Translations under genes and position numbers: made by a program
Notes under the pieces: generated by a model
Database searches by the model: none
What the model saw: only the letters and a program-made list of their open reading frames with translations
Told to the model about the DNA's origin: nothing
Part shown: positions 35,201-50,200 of the stretch, piece after piece
How positions within the stretch are numbered: position 1 is the first letter of the stretch
Layout of the letters: the number at the start of each line of letters is the position of its first letter
NCBI RefSeq assembly: GCF_963855985.1
Contig: NC_087100.1
Span: forward strand, 8,343,001-8,407,000
DNA from: Ostrinia nubilalis
Lineage: Eukaryota; Arthropoda; Insecta; Lepidoptera; Crambidae
Length of the DNA stretch: 64,000 bases
Reading direction: 5' to 3'

Positions 35201-38200
35201 ATTGGGTAACACATATTTTCGCGTCTTTGTTTGGAGATCGTGAAATAGCTACCTCACTAGTATAGACCCGTATGGTGAGGGCAGCGGAGTGCGCAACTGT
35301 TCGGTTATTCTATCGGCGAGCCACCCTTCCAGTAATTCCTCCGTTGGAGCCTGGTGATATTGCATCCTTTGTTCCACACGGCCCCATTCTACGTTATGCA
35401 CCTCCTGCATCGGCAAACCTAATAGAAAGGAATAATACGAATTCCTATCATATTTTGGTTATTATTAGGAAGCACGATGAAATAACAGATAACTGAATGA
35501 TATCATGTGTTAAGTAGGTATTAATTAGATTATTTTTATTAAGTTATCTTTAGCAATCAATAATACTTGTACATATCGTTTAGATTCCGGGCAGAGTTTC
35601 CGTATAATTGACATTGGTTCAGTGCAATGTTAAACAAGTGCAAGTACATAACCATTATGTAATGTTAGATAATGTTATAAACAAATATTTTTACGGTCAA
35701 TAAAATATGCAATATATCACCTTTTCCTTCGGCATGAAAGAAGTCAGCGAGTAAGTCAAGGGCTTCCCGCAGCCTGTGGTGGTAGACCCTGGGTCTCTCC
35801 GCGCCACCCGCGTCGGCCTGGGTGGAGACTTCTTTCAGCACGGCGCTCCAGCACCCAGCCAGGGCTCTGGTGAAGGCGCGCGGCAGCAGCCACGTGTTCA
35901 GGGACGAGAGGTGCTGATCCAGGTACTCCAGAAGAGGAGTTATTGCCTTTGGGAGAATGCCACGAACTGGTAAGTTCTTTTACGGACAGCCCTACCTGTT
36001 TGTCAGATTTAGAAATATACCAAGATTTCTTTTAAAGATCTAGGAATACGAGTAGGTAATGAAAACTGAAAATTTAAATGTGACGCGTCTTACATTTTCA
36101 ACATGTGAATTTATGATGATACGAGGCGGGATGCTATCGGGGAGCAGCAGGCGTATCAACTACGAAAGCTCATTTGAGTGGAAACGACAGATACGTCGCG
36201 ATGGGTAACTTTTCAAAAGACGATAACGGGGTAACATATTTCGATGTAGGCACTTGATAGCAATTTAGGGTCCAAAATTTATTCGGAACCATAATTTCAA
36301 ATATAAAAAGGTTTTTGTAAGTTTTATCTGTGGTTTTATTAAAAAAGTAGTAACTACAGTTAGTTTTAATAATTTCAAACTTAATGATTTCATCTACCTA
36401 CCTAAATCACCTACCTAAAAGAAAATTATGTTAAGAGAGGAATTGCTATTGTGTGGCTAGTTACCCACCATTATTCATGTAGCCATTTAATATTTATTTC
36501 TAAGGGTCAGACAGACCTTATTTCGAAGGTTTTACAGACACTGTAGCTTGTTTCATAATAAATCCTTATTTACATTCTTACTTCAGCCGACAATTTCGCG
36601 CGGCTCTCTCTGCGTCAAGTAAAAATAAGGTTCTGTAATGAGTTTTTTACGCGTCAAGTGACTTACGTTTCGTGCTTATCTTTGTGTTTTTAAATGAACA
36701 TTTTCCGGTTTAAAAAGTAACCAACTCGTCTGTTTTAATTAAAAATTATGCATGTACTTATAGTTACTTGATTCCAAGTAATACGAGAACTTTCTGCTTT
36801 TCTAATTTAATTTAAAGTAAATTTAATGAAGTACCTGCTCTACTTTCATCCATACGACTCATAATTCAATTAACTTTCTAAATCTTTCTATGATGATCAT
36901 ATTAATGTAATAAAAGTGAAAGTGTGGCGCAGACATGCTTTCAGCTGCACTGAAGCATACAACACAATTTAGATTATCTTAATTAGCTAAAAGTCTGTTA
37001 CAATTTTCTAGATAAGTGGTTATTTCGTTTATTACATTCCAAGTAAAGGTACGGTATCGCGTAGCTGACGTAAAAATACTCATAGTTAATTGTTATTACT
37101 TTCCATTTAAAATAATTAAAATTCCTCTAATGGATGACTACTTACTAATCGAATGTAACACAATTTTTTGTGGAAGTGGTTTTTTTATTGTATTGTATAG
37201 TGAGTGAGGTAGACTTTTTACGGATACCTAGTACCTACTTTTAAAGATTGGAATTTGTTTCATCATCATCATCATTTCAGCCATAGGACGTCCACTGCTG
37301 AACATAGGCCTCCCCCTAACCGTACCGGAAAACGCAGCGTGAGACGTCCACCTACAAGGTGGACCGACGACATCGTAAAGGTAGCAGGGAAGCGCTGGAC
37401 GCAGGCCGCTACCAATCGATCAATATGGAATTTGTTTGTGACTTCTCAAAATAGACACACTTTGAATCCCAGATATAGGTAGAACTACATACATACGCCA
37501 CACTATTAGGTTTGGGTAACAAATTGAACTGAGTCTGCTTCGCTTTGTAGGTAGAAGCCAAGTAAGTACTGCAATCCGAATCGCAACCGTTCTCGTAGTA
37601 CTGTTGCGCAACGGAAAACTCTGTGTTACCGGAGATCCTTGAGGACCTCGGCTGATGGAAACGCTAAAGTTAATTGTATTTGGCATCTGGCACTTATAGA
37701 CATTTTAATATTATTATGAGAAATTGGCAGTCCTGATATAAATTAGTTCTTTATTATTTAACGACTACGAAAACAATGAGAAAATCAATACTAATTTTGT
37801 TTTGTAAATGTTGTTTTGCAAAACAACGCTATTAATTGACAAGCAAAGCTCGTAATGAGTAATTTGATCTCGAACCTAGAGATATCTTAAGTACTCTACA
37901 TTTCCAATTAGAACGCAAATCACAAGGAACACAGCGATACCCCCTCTTGTAGAAGGCAATGAGTTGTCGTCCTTAGCTACATTAGCGAGAAGTTTAAACA
38001 GTGCCAGAGTACAAAAGCTTCGCCTTTAATTTACCTACGTTTCTAATTTGAGAGCTCCAGGACTTAAATGCAACATGATCTGATATAAAACGAACTCAAA
38101 ACTCGATTCCAATTCAAGCATATTTTGAGGCTTGACCAATCAAAGGACAGAATCTATTTAAACTAGATTGAATCGAGTTTTGAGCGTCATTACGGTCCTA

Positions 38201-41200
38201 TCAGTACCTGAAAAACATATCAGTGTGGTCGTATTTACAAAGTAACTGTCAGACAGTTTTGTGTGCCTACCTGTGCCGTCGGCAACGTGTCCGGTGACCA
38301 GGCCAGATGGAACACCGCCTTCCTAAGTGGCGGGCGGGAGCGTGCGGCAAGGGGCGCGGCAGCGCGGGCCGAGCGGGCATCCAGCGTGCCCAGGGCTCCA
38401 CGCACCAGCTGCCGGGCGTTCTCATCGGCACTGCTCATGTGGTCTGTTCTGTTGCTAAACCTGAGAGGGAACCGTAGAGTGGGCTTGGTGATGAATGGCA
38501 ATGATATTGACACACGTGTGCCACCACTAGCACGCTTGGAATGCATTTAAGTACAGCGCGATGAAAACAATTGGGTCATGCAAATGAGGAAATATATACA
38601 ACGACAGTTAAGTGTTGAACTTTATCATAAAAGCTAAAATGGAGACGTCGCGTAATTTGATGAATTCAATTTCCTAAACAATAACTTTTTTATCAGACTC
38701 TAACCCCCTTACTAATAAAACTTACACGCTCGTTGATCAGTGTTTTAAAGTGACGTTTAATATGGAAATGTCATTTTAAAACAGTGATCAACAACCGTGT
38801 AACTTTTTATTAGTAAGGGGGTAAGAATTTAAAATGTTATTGCGAAACCAACTATAAATTACTTAACTTTTCCCAGAACAAAATGAGTCATAATAATAAC
38901 TTTCGCTAAAATAATTACACAAAAAGTAGAAAGAATAAATGAACGTAATAAAGGAATAACTACAGGAGCCCTGCGAAAAGTAGAAAAGCGAATCATTTAT
39001 ATAATTTGCTCCACTCCGCGTTCCTTTCTGTTCCCATTTTGAGATTTGTTTCCTGCTTAGTTTATGGACTGATTCCGTACGAAGTAAAAAGTTTAAAATG
39101 CCGGTACGTACCTATAGTATACTTAGAGCTTAGATTTCATTAAGAACATAATACGTATACGTAAACGTTTTCTTTGTCGTATCACTTTATTTAAAGAGAC
39201 GCGACGAAATTGGAGTAATTTTCTCATTCAAAGTAAACGTCCTCAAATTAAGTGGAAGTATTCCTTCATCGTCTTATATTGTTGATAAATGTGTTATTTT
39301 GTGTTGACGAATATTATGTCATTTCCCTTTATACAGCTTTTTGTGTACTATGTAATATAAATATTTGTGAAATTTTATGAGGTCACCATCAGCATTTGGT
39401 AGTAAATTTTCCATTAGTGATTATAGTTCTACCCATAAAGCTACGATAACAATCTAAACACATTTAGAAGCTTTTAACCACTCGCATAATTATAACTGAG
39501 GTGGTCTTATCTTTATGGTCTCGCGTTTACTGAACAACATGAAAGAACTGTAATAGCTTACACGATATGAACCTTCTGTCTTTTTTATTAATATCTCTAT
39601 CGTAAGCGTACGAGTATGTATGTACCTACCGGCAGGAGTAAAAAAGAAAAGGGGTCGAAAATGGCCTGAATTGCTTCGAGAAAAGGATGGTACGGCCGTG
39701 CCGCTTTTTTGCTCGACTTGGTGGGGGCACTGCCGTGCCCCCAGATTCAGTTTCAATAATCTTTTCAACTACTCAAATTACATCATTTACATTCGTAACA
39801 CGACGAGTCACTCAGGTCAAACGCTAAAGTTGCTTCAACTGCAAAGTGATAAAGTGTAGGTATATGTTTCCGATTACAAGTTTTCCAGTTAATCTCAGGG
39901 AAAAAACTTGCCAAACTTCTTGTGGGTTATACGATTTTCCGTTCTCTTTATTTAGCTTCTGAGTGTTTCTACAGGTCTACACATAACTGGGGCACGATAG
40001 AAAATGAGCAAATATACACAGATGTTGAACGTTCTTGTTATAAAAGTTGGTACACTCTCTCTGTGACATTTTTAGAACCCAAGTTATACTTTGAAAATTA
40101 TTGTCTTTTCTATTGCAGCATTTGAGTTAAACGGTTTGTAATTAATGCTATGATTGGAGCAGTCGTGTTACAGGAAAGTGAAGGTTGTTCAGAGCGGGCG
40201 CTGAAAGCGTTGTGTAGGTTTGTGAAATAAGAGCTGAATTCGCTTGTATTTGCTAAACATGGTAGTACCTATATTCGTAGTATATGAGTCATAGTAGACA
40301 TGCTACTCGTAGCATCGGCAATTCGTTCTTTACCTTTAGTTTTTTTACATTTAGGTACTTAGGTAAAGTTTTTAGACTGCGTGCATTCGATCACGGTGTC
40401 AACGTGATTTGTGTCCGAAATACGTACCTATTTCAATATCTCATAAAAATATCACACCATACCTATCATAAATAGGCATACCTACCTATGACGGTTCGTC
40501 GATTTAAAAGTATTTATGTACTTTTGAAAAGCGACTCGGTTGCCACGGGCTTTTATGTGCGATGTTATGATGTGAATCATTGAGAACCAGTGACGTGGAA
40601 TTCGTCACCACATTGCAATAGGAATGCGACAAGTGACTCGCTCATCAGTCAGTCTGCTCAGGTGTTTCTTATTTCTTCGTGTTTTTTGTGCTTAATTTAT
40701 GTGTAGGTATTGCAATTCGTATGTAAGTATTTTACTATTCAAATCGTCGATGCTTCACGCAGGGACGTTGTGGATATCCGTAACTGTAACCGAAACTTTC
40801 GGATATCCGAAATAAAAAAAATATCCGAAACCGTAACCGTAACCGATTCAAAAGTTTAGGATAGTTTCGGATGTAGTTAGTTTAAATTGTTTTTTGTATA
40901 GCATTATACGTAAAGGCATAACAGCCTGATTTACCTTTAAAATGCCATAGAGTATAATTTATTTTTTATTACTTTTTATTCGATGTAAAGTGTGCGGCCA
41001 TGAATAAACCGTGTTGGACAACTATTGCAAATTGCATTCTTAAGCACAGATATCCGTAACCGTAACCGAAACCGGTATAATATTATTCCTATATCCGTAA
41101 CCGTATCCATAACCGAAACTACATATCCATAACATCCCTAGCTTCATGTAGCGTGTCTGCTGCAGCCCTGATTGCAAGCGTCGGCGGGCGTCACGGTCGG

Positions 41201-44200
41201 CAGATTAGCGGCACTTACATGTGTTCGTCGTCGTACTCGGCGAGCGAGCGGCGCACGTACTCCAGATTGTTCACGATCGTGCAGATCTCTTCGGTGGTCT
41301 TGTTTTGACCTGGGACAAAAAAATTGATTAAGTTCCAAGAAGGCATAGTCGAGGAAATTTCATAATTCGCGGAAATACTTAGAGTTGTCTGTTAAGATTC
41401 CAATGTATAAAAAGACCATTATTTTTAAAAGCTTTTTACCTAAGTAGGTAACTTGGTAGGTAAATTTTCCGAAATTATATTTTTTTTTCTTTCGTTTCTT
41501 TCTGATTATTACTTCTTTTCTGATACTTACCTATATTTTGCTGAGTTTACACAATATTTTAAAAAATAAAATAAAACGTTCTTAAAAAAATATGCAGCTA
41601 TCTACACGACACTTCATGATTTTTCCCATGATGTCTTTTTAGGAATAGTTAATTATTTTAATATTAATAATTTGGCAATTTTACTGCTATTACTCTAATT
41701 AGAAACTCGCTGAGAGTGGTCTTGTTTTGACTTGGGACAAAAAAATTGATTAAGTTCCAAGAAGGCATAGTCGAGGAAATTTCATAATTCGCGGAAATAC
41801 TTAGAGTTGTCTGTTAAGATTCCAATGTATAAAAAGACCATTATTTTTAAAAGCTTTTTACCTAAGTAGGTAACTTGGTAGGTAAATTTTCCGAAATTAT
41901 ATTTTTTTTCTTTCGTTTCTTTCTGATTATTACTTCTTTTCTGATACTTACCTATATTTTGCTGAGTTTACACAATATTTTAATCAAATAAAATAAAACT
42001 TTATTAAAAAAATATGCAGCTATCTACACGACACTTCATGATTTTTCCCATGATGTCTTTTTAGGAATAGTTAATTATTTTAATATTAATAATTTGGCAA
42101 TTTTACTGGGTTCGCTACAACCGCTGTCTCTATTATTCTTCTCATTAGCTTCGACAGCAAAGCAAAAGTAAAGAAATATACGTTTCTACACACATCAATT
42201 TGAAGACCTAAATCTACCTAGGCATTGAATTCACAGCCTTATTATGTCCATTGCCGCGCTGAACTTTGTAAAGATACGCTTTCGATTCACAGAAGCTCAC
42301 TTTCAATGCCGCTTTACATACGCTGCGTCGAATATTAGAAATGTGAACGTTATTCGCATCGCAGCGTGAGATTTGAGGACAAAAATGCTTTTGCATTACT
42401 TATAGTAGACAATGAAATTAATGTGAATGGATCGGTCTTCAGAGGAGCGTAGCTGAGACAATATTGACAAGTGAGATTAATAGATGTAGTCGTGCTGAGA
42501 GGCGCCGGGCGGCGGCGCCGAGTGCCTCTTAAGCCGCATGAGGTAAATGAGAGTGACGTGCCCTCTGACACTAACGTGACCGAATCAACTAGTTGTTCAT
42601 CATTGGGCGCCAATCAAGCTATTTATAACTTTGTGTATTTCAGTCATACATTGTGACCTTTTTGTAGATATTAAATGTTAGATAGTTTGAAGTGTAGCGT
42701 GGTGTAGCTAGCGAATAGAGAAAACTTTAAAGCTCCGGGCACACAGGATAACAAAACTACAAAACAAAAGTAATTCCGCACTAGCTTTTCGTGGCTTGGG
42801 TCTAAAACCACCCAATTAATTTTATTGATAAGGTAAACTAAAAAAGAAGGACTAAAAAGCAAACATATTATACTTAGAAAAATATAAATACCAATGCTTG
42901 ATGAAATAAGGAATCAAAATAGCTTTGTCGCTGTATGTTTCCATGTAGGTAACTTTTTTCTTCCAGCAATATCTACAAGTGTCTACCTACATGATAAGCT
43001 GCTTAAAACATGTGCTTATCAGTTACAATCGCAGTAGAGTTCTCTCGACATCGTGTATGAATCGCGATATGGAAATAGTGTTTTCGCGAACAATATCCCA
43101 TTTCCACTTCTCGGACCGGGCGGGATGGAAAATGCTAGACCGGATCGGGGCAGGGAATAGACTATTCCGCCTATTCGACGGAATTGTTAGGTATGTACCT
43201 GCGTAGGAATCTAGTACTGACCTACTTTCGTACTACGAAAATATGAATATTGAAATAGCAGACAGCAGCTTGAGAAGAATAGACGAACGTTCAGTGATCT
43301 GACGTAGGTTACTAATAATAAGTAATTACCAAATAAATAAATAGAAAAACCATAGACCTATAAAGTTTTGACGAAGGTTTGTTATGATACAAGTTAGATT
43401 TTGCCGGGGAAAGTTATTAGTCATAATTTGGTATCTATCAGAGACTGCTACTCAGAAGCCCACACACGTTCCACCTCAATTTCGCAGCCAGTTCGAGTTT
43501 ATAAAGCGCTGACAGTAACGAATCGCTTCTGCAGACGCCGGCGGAAACGACAAATCTGCGCCTTCCGCACTCGCCGTATATTTTGAAGAATGCACTACGA
43601 ACGCAGTGGCCTAGGTACGATTTCTGGACCAATTTGAAAACTACCTCTTCAGGATTGCCTAGCCAACATGAAATGCGACATTTCAACATTTTATAGCAAG
43701 GACAATTTTATTATTGTTTCTCAAAGTTTTACGAATAGTTATGTATGTAACGAGTTGGGCATCTAATTAACAACACTTTTGATGCTTGAAATCACCGTAT
43801 AGTCACTTATGATTTGTCTATAGGTACATACAGTCTACCAATGTTATCAAAATTGCCACTTAAATGTTATAATTTAATATTGCGAAGATAAATATTTTGT
43901 TTTCTTGAATAATTTAGCAAAGCCTGCGAGACTAACGAAATCAAAGCAGTTGTAATAAGAATATTAATAATAAGCACATTTGAGAGCCATTTAATTAGGA
44001 GGCTTATTTAGTCTGGAGAGAGTAGACAGGGCCGGAGCATAAATGCAACATAAATTATTTAAATACTACGAAAATATGTTTTTTAAGTTAGTTAATAATT
44101 AATTAAAAGTAAAGACTAAATTCTCATGCTTCAAAGCAAAGTTGTAGATTAAGTAGTCGAATGGCCATAAAATAAGGCTCCAGCGGGTACATACCGAATT

Positions 44201-47200
44201 AGTGACCTCAGCTATTACTCTAATTAGAAACTCGCTGAGAATATGTGAGTATTGATTGAGCACTTGAATGATATAGAGACTGGACGGCTCCAGCTCGAAA
44301 ACCCGACTATTATGCTGCTTCATGGAGCCGCTAATAGGACGCCACACAAACCCATGAATCGATATAATGGTTTTTACACTTACCGTGGTTCTCGTAGTAT
44401 CCCTGGTCAGCCAGCGCCCCGTGCACGAGGTCGGCGTAATGCAGCGCGGTGGCGCAGGCCGCTTCCAGCAAGCGGAGGCTGCCACCGCCAGTACCCTCCT
44501 CGGAGCCACCAATGGCGCGCCACACCAGTCGCATGTGGTAGAGGCTGTTTGGATACGTTACTTTTTAACAAAATACGTCATGGCATTAGGTTCGCCTTAT
44601 GTTATTACGTCATACTCTGTTATATTGTGCTCTGTTAAGTTTATCGTAAGAAAAAAGGGAATACTTTTTCGTGTGATCTTCCACCTCATTTTAGTTGTAA
44701 ACGTAAAAAGTAAGTACGTTTCCCCATCCGTAAACTCGTAAACAGACACGTCTAATTAACTACAAAGTTACAAAGACAGAAGCCGCTTCCGCGTAAAGTA
44801 GTCAAATTGTAATAAAATGTGGACTGCGTAACGGAGATGAACAGCTGGAAATTAATCCGCAACAATACCGTCTTGTAAATGGGTTTAATCAAAAATCCTA
44901 GCAGATCACAGCGAAATTACACCGGCCCTGGTGCCCGCTGTGACTTTGTAACTCTTTATGTAAATAGCCCCGAGTTAATTACGGGCCTGGTGTTTGTTGA
45001 TGAGCCCTCTTGCTCTGATAGTGCAAGAGTCAAATGAAAATTGAACGAAGCTGTGTGTGACACTCATGTAATTGTGCATTTGCGTCATCAGTCGCCCTTT
45101 GTTGCGGTTGTCGTGTAATTAATATCTTGAATACAAATTAACTAAATTTTGCAGATCTATTCTGTAACAATAATAAGCAATTTATAAAGTAGCGTTTGCC
45201 AATTTGATCAATGTGACCCGTCTGACTCTAAAGTTAAGAAGGTTTAAGTAAAAGCACATCTATTTTTCATAAAAAAATCACGTCTCAAAAGAAATTTTGC
45301 TTTTCTATCCCGAAGAGAAAAGCCATTTGAAATTCAGTAGTAGGTATTCATGTAGATACGTCAATGTAGTCCAAGGGATCTTTTGTGAATTGTATGTTAA
45401 TTCTGTAGCCTGAATATCTACACACATTATAATATGTATAAATGCGTAATGCATAAATTAACTAACTAACTTTGTGGTAGACCACTTTAAAAAACTGAGA
45501 GAGAATAGGTACCTACTTGGTTACTGCCACTAAGTATCGGACTTAGTGTGGAAGAACAAAATACGAAGAAACTATACTTACGAGAAAATTTCATCTTACC
45601 TTTGAACAATTTCACAATACAGATGACAAATGAAAATGAATGAATGACTTACCAAGCCGCTGTGTCCACCGATGAGGTGCTGTGCTTCACGAGGTGTTCC
45701 CCCTCTACTGGGCGATCTAAACAATACATTACAAAATATAAATGTTTTAAATTGAAGCGAAGTAAAAGGTAAAAATAATTAACCAATGATTACTATGCCA
45801 CTCGCTATCAGTATTAGCGTATACAATTCACAAGCAATCGTATAATTGTCTCGAACCAATAAAAGGTTTCGTGTTACGGTACAGTTTAGATTTCGATTGT
45901 TATCTAAATGGCCGGCTGCCTTAGCGCGGGTGTGAACCTTTGCCTTTTGCCCTCTCGACAATAACTGCCTACTCAAAAACAAATCTTTTCCCTCTAAACT
46001 TACGCCATGATTTCCTTTGAAGTTTTCAATGGATAACTTTTTACGAGTTTACGAGCTCTCTTCCTCCACGAAGGCAAGCTTCGGAAATGGTGTAACTTAG
46101 AATTTGATGGCTGTCAGTTTTATGGTGTGGTTGGTGTAAAGTCAGTATCTTATACTAATTATCTGCCTGAAGTACCTTTCATTATTATTAGTATACTTAT
46201 TTACTAAGGTAAAGTGTATTACAATAGATACTCCTTATAGGGCCACCTTAAAAGTTTCACGTATGTACAGTAACACTTCTATCTTACGATGCAAATACTT
46301 TTTGTAAGTCGATTAACGTAGTTTCCTTTCTTACTACTTGCGTATACAACAAATGCGTAACAATGTACTTCCCCAACTTAAAAAAACTATTATTTTAGGG
46401 ATACCTGGAGGTACTAAAAGGTTTAAGTAACACTTACCGAGTTCGACAGCCGCCCGGACCCTTTGCAGCGCCATAGTCTTGGTAACGGCCAGCCAGCGGT
46501 CCACCAGGGGCTCGAACCACCTGTGAGAGCATACCGCACTTATCGTATCTCCCTTTATTATTTATGCATCCACCATCAATATAACATTCCCCACAAATTT
46601 ATGCGGCGACCGTAGGTAGCCCTACTTCGTTTTCACTATCGTTATAATATAGCAAGGCGTCGACTTTGCGAATATTTTACGAATGACATAACACCTTATG
46701 TAAGGAATGTTCATGCATAATTTACTTACTTTACAAACATGATGATTATGAAAAATGTGATGTACCTAATAAAAGTTGTAGGTATATGATTGCTATTTAA
46801 ATATGAAATATCTGTCTGAGTATCACACATCTAATAATATTTTATCGCTAAACATTGTAGTTGAAGCATATCATATTGATATGACTAGGCAAAATAAAAC
46901 ACGAATTTTGCTCCGTATTAAAATCGTTCTTGCATTTAATCGGCCATATCGCTTTCGTATTCGAATTTTTGTTTACCTGTGGAAGCGGGGGCAGTCGGTC
47001 GAGAAATTTCTCTCGATAGCAATAAAATCAAGCCCTATATAAAATTATGATTTGATCATCCAAGCTTTCACGTCTCGGCGATTTTCCTCGCAAATCTAAA
47101 AGGTGTAAACAATCGACTGTTTGAGCCTCAGGAAAAAGCTTTTAACGTGGGGCTTCCAATATGTTGACATTTTTCACAGAGGCTTTTGTGGGATAAGATG

Positions 47201-50200
47201 CCTATATATTATTCGTAATTTACAGATGTTCAAGAGATTTATATGATTCTGTACTAAAAATGTTGTGTATTCTGTTTCTTAATTAACTAAATATTGTCTA
47301 AAACAAAATTTAGTCGACAATCGAAGCTCATATCGGCAAATTTTAAGTTACGTCGTTAATGAAACATTTCAAGTGAACAAAGTGCTAATCTCATCCGCGG
47401 TTTACAGGCTAATTAGCGCCGGCTAATTACCATCTTACTTAGCTAATAACCGTGCAAGCTTCCGTGACCCAAGCGAGTTGGCGTCTACGGCATTTTAATG
47501 TTTACAAGAATACCTTACTTCCGCAATAAAAGTTTCTAGCACTTGATATTTCTCGATCTTGGTCTTGATATTTACTGGTAGGATAGTCAGACATATTCCA
47601 TAAAGATTTAGTTTTTTTTGGAGCTAAAGAACCTTAAAACACATCTGCTAACTCTACATGAAATCAATTTCAGATTTATGCTGATTATATGCACGCAGCA
47701 TCTTATATTTTCATTTTATCCCGATCGCCTATTGAGGTAGAAATTTAAAAGTCTATTAGGTGGCGTAGCTGCGCCGCTTAAGTTCTAAAGAACCGGGGCA
47801 GAACTTTCTAATGCTGAACACGGAGCAATTATTCATCGGAGGGTACATTGTATATTGCGGATCATTATGTAATTAATATCTTAATTAGAAGAGGCAAGAT
47901 GAATTATTGTGACATCAACCAACTGATGATTATTACTCCATTTGCCCTAAGTGAGTGAAATTGCCTTTCATCCGGAATATTATACACATTCCAAAGTTAG
48001 TGGCGCCGGAATCATTTGCACTGTCAAGCTAGTATTAAGTTAATCTACTGGATCACTAGGTGCTACATTTTTCTCCAAGTATGTAATTGACTAAATTAGT
48101 TAGATGTAAGTACCTACTAATCATTGAAAGTATTATTTTGATAACGAACTTTACACAATTCGCCGAAATACCGTACCTACATTTTTTGGAATATCAATGG
48201 TGAAGGAACATGGCGATGGCGTAATTTTGCCTTGTAATTTCCATATACTTACTAAGGCTGAGTTTAAAGGTAACTTTAACCGATGTTTTTTGTCAAAGTT
48301 AAAATAAGATGGTGGAACTCAGCATATTAAGTTATTTGATTCAAAGTTACTGAAATTCGAATGTTACAGCTTCTCGTAATTAAAATCTTCTCGATTTGCA
48401 AGGCTAGAATGAAGTGTTGGGCTAATGTGAGATGAATTAAAATTTGTATCTTGGAATTTTTCGTTAGTGTTGTCATACTAGTCAATAGTGCTTACTTGTA
48501 AGCGTCGAGCAGCTGCGGCGGCGGGTCGTGTGTAAGGTGAGGAGGCGGCGCGGGCGCAGCCGCTGCGCACAGCTCGCGCACCGCTGATAGCACCTCAAAC
48601 GGGAGCGTCTTTGCCGACACAATACATACTAAACACACATAGTAATTATTCATTGTTGTACTCGTACGCGTGTCGCAATGTTATTTAATCGACTGGTAGA
48701 TAAACGATGAAACATTTTAGACAAACAAACAATAAAGAGGGTTTAAAGGATAACACAAGTTTTAATGGAAATACTGTATTATTTCTGCTAGAGACTTAAG
48801 ATCGATATGGAGCTCAATCTAGTACAATCGGTACAATTTCATAGAACAGTAACTACGAGTAAATGGTCGACAGATTTTTTCGATTGGTCCGTTTCAAAAA
48901 GGTAAAAGTATTACAGAAGCACCACTCTGTAGCTATCGAATAGAGATTAAGGTAGACGGAATTCTGTAACGGTGCCGTAGCTGCGTAGTACTCAAATAAA
49001 AAGTGTGGCCATTGCTACCAAATACCGTAGCAGCTACGATATGTACCGTAGTTACGTTTCGTAGCATTTTTTGTAACAGGTGTTATTTACATTTAGCTTT
49101 GCTTTAGATGCAATTTTTACAGAAATAGGTGTGTGTGACATAATGGTCATAAGTCTGTTATCGCATATACTTACTATAATATTAGCAATAAGTAGGTACT
49201 ATTTATATTTTAATTTAATGTGTGAATATTAACGTTAGTAAATTATTTAGACATGAAAATTAAATAGGTACATTACACAGCATTGGTTGGACATTTTCAC
49301 TCAAGATTTCTGTGGGTATTTTAATAGGTCAGCTGTAGGGCATCCTTTATCTAAATTGGGATCGTTATCCAAGTAGAAACCAACGGGGATTTTAGAATAT
49401 ATCAACCAAAATAGATTTCACTGAATTTGATCAAACTTGGTGATTTTCCGTTAGACTCCGGGCCTTCGTTGTACTATATTTGTAAAGGACTAAGAAGATG
49501 TAAGACCGAGATTACAGTGAAATTGCCGACTATCAAAACAATTTCAGTACCTAGTTCTCTTTAAAAGATACAGTACCTTTAAGTAGGTTAAGTAACTCTC
49601 TAGCGTTGATAGAAAACATTTCCATTTAATATTCAAATTGTAAGCTATATTACTATATTTATATCATAATATGAAGAAATAAACTTAAACATATCTCTCT
49701 AAGTACCTACATCAATGGCAAAAGAGCAACTTGTATTTATTTGTTAAAAGGATACGCTTTGCACACAAATTAAAAATAAGGGCTGCTAAAGGAACCACAA
49801 AACCGTCATACGGTCAAGCTAAACAAAACGAACGAGATCTTATTATATGTAGTTGTAAAAAATGCAATTTTGCCACAAATGTATCACAAGCGCTCAACGG
49901 TTGGAATGTGCAGGTGTCAAAATGTCCATACGGACCGGCTGTTAGTGTGGCAAAAAGTATGAACGTCAAAAAGTCCCAGTGTCAAAATGTACATTATCAC
50001 CATGGTTACAATGGTTTAGTGACAAATGGTACACATCACAAAATACGAGTACAACAAAAGCTGTGATAGATAAAATGATCAACTGATTTATTGTGCTCAT
50101 GATTAAATTAATAAAATTAAATGTCAAAATGTTCAATGTTCTTGTAGTCTAGTCAATAGAGTTTTTTTGGGCATTTTTACCTTGATACATTTAAACACGT

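Noticed and set aside
35966..35967. Acceptor CCAG|TTCGTGG for the MHD2 exon
   Set aside because: It would put the exon out of phase with the preceding exon ending at 38271; the acceptors at 35946 or 35976 keep the frame.
38263..38550. 95-codon plus-strand frame rich in Ala and Arg
   Set aside because: It is the antisense of the exon 38448-38271, which joins in phase with its neighbours on the minus strand.
44252..44741. Two plus-strand frames of 124-128 codons
   Set aside because: They are antisense to the GC-rich exon 44544-44384 of the minus-strand gene.
49731..50066. 111-codon plus-strand frame
   Set aside because: Half of it is the arm of the foldback element and it contains no recognisable domain.
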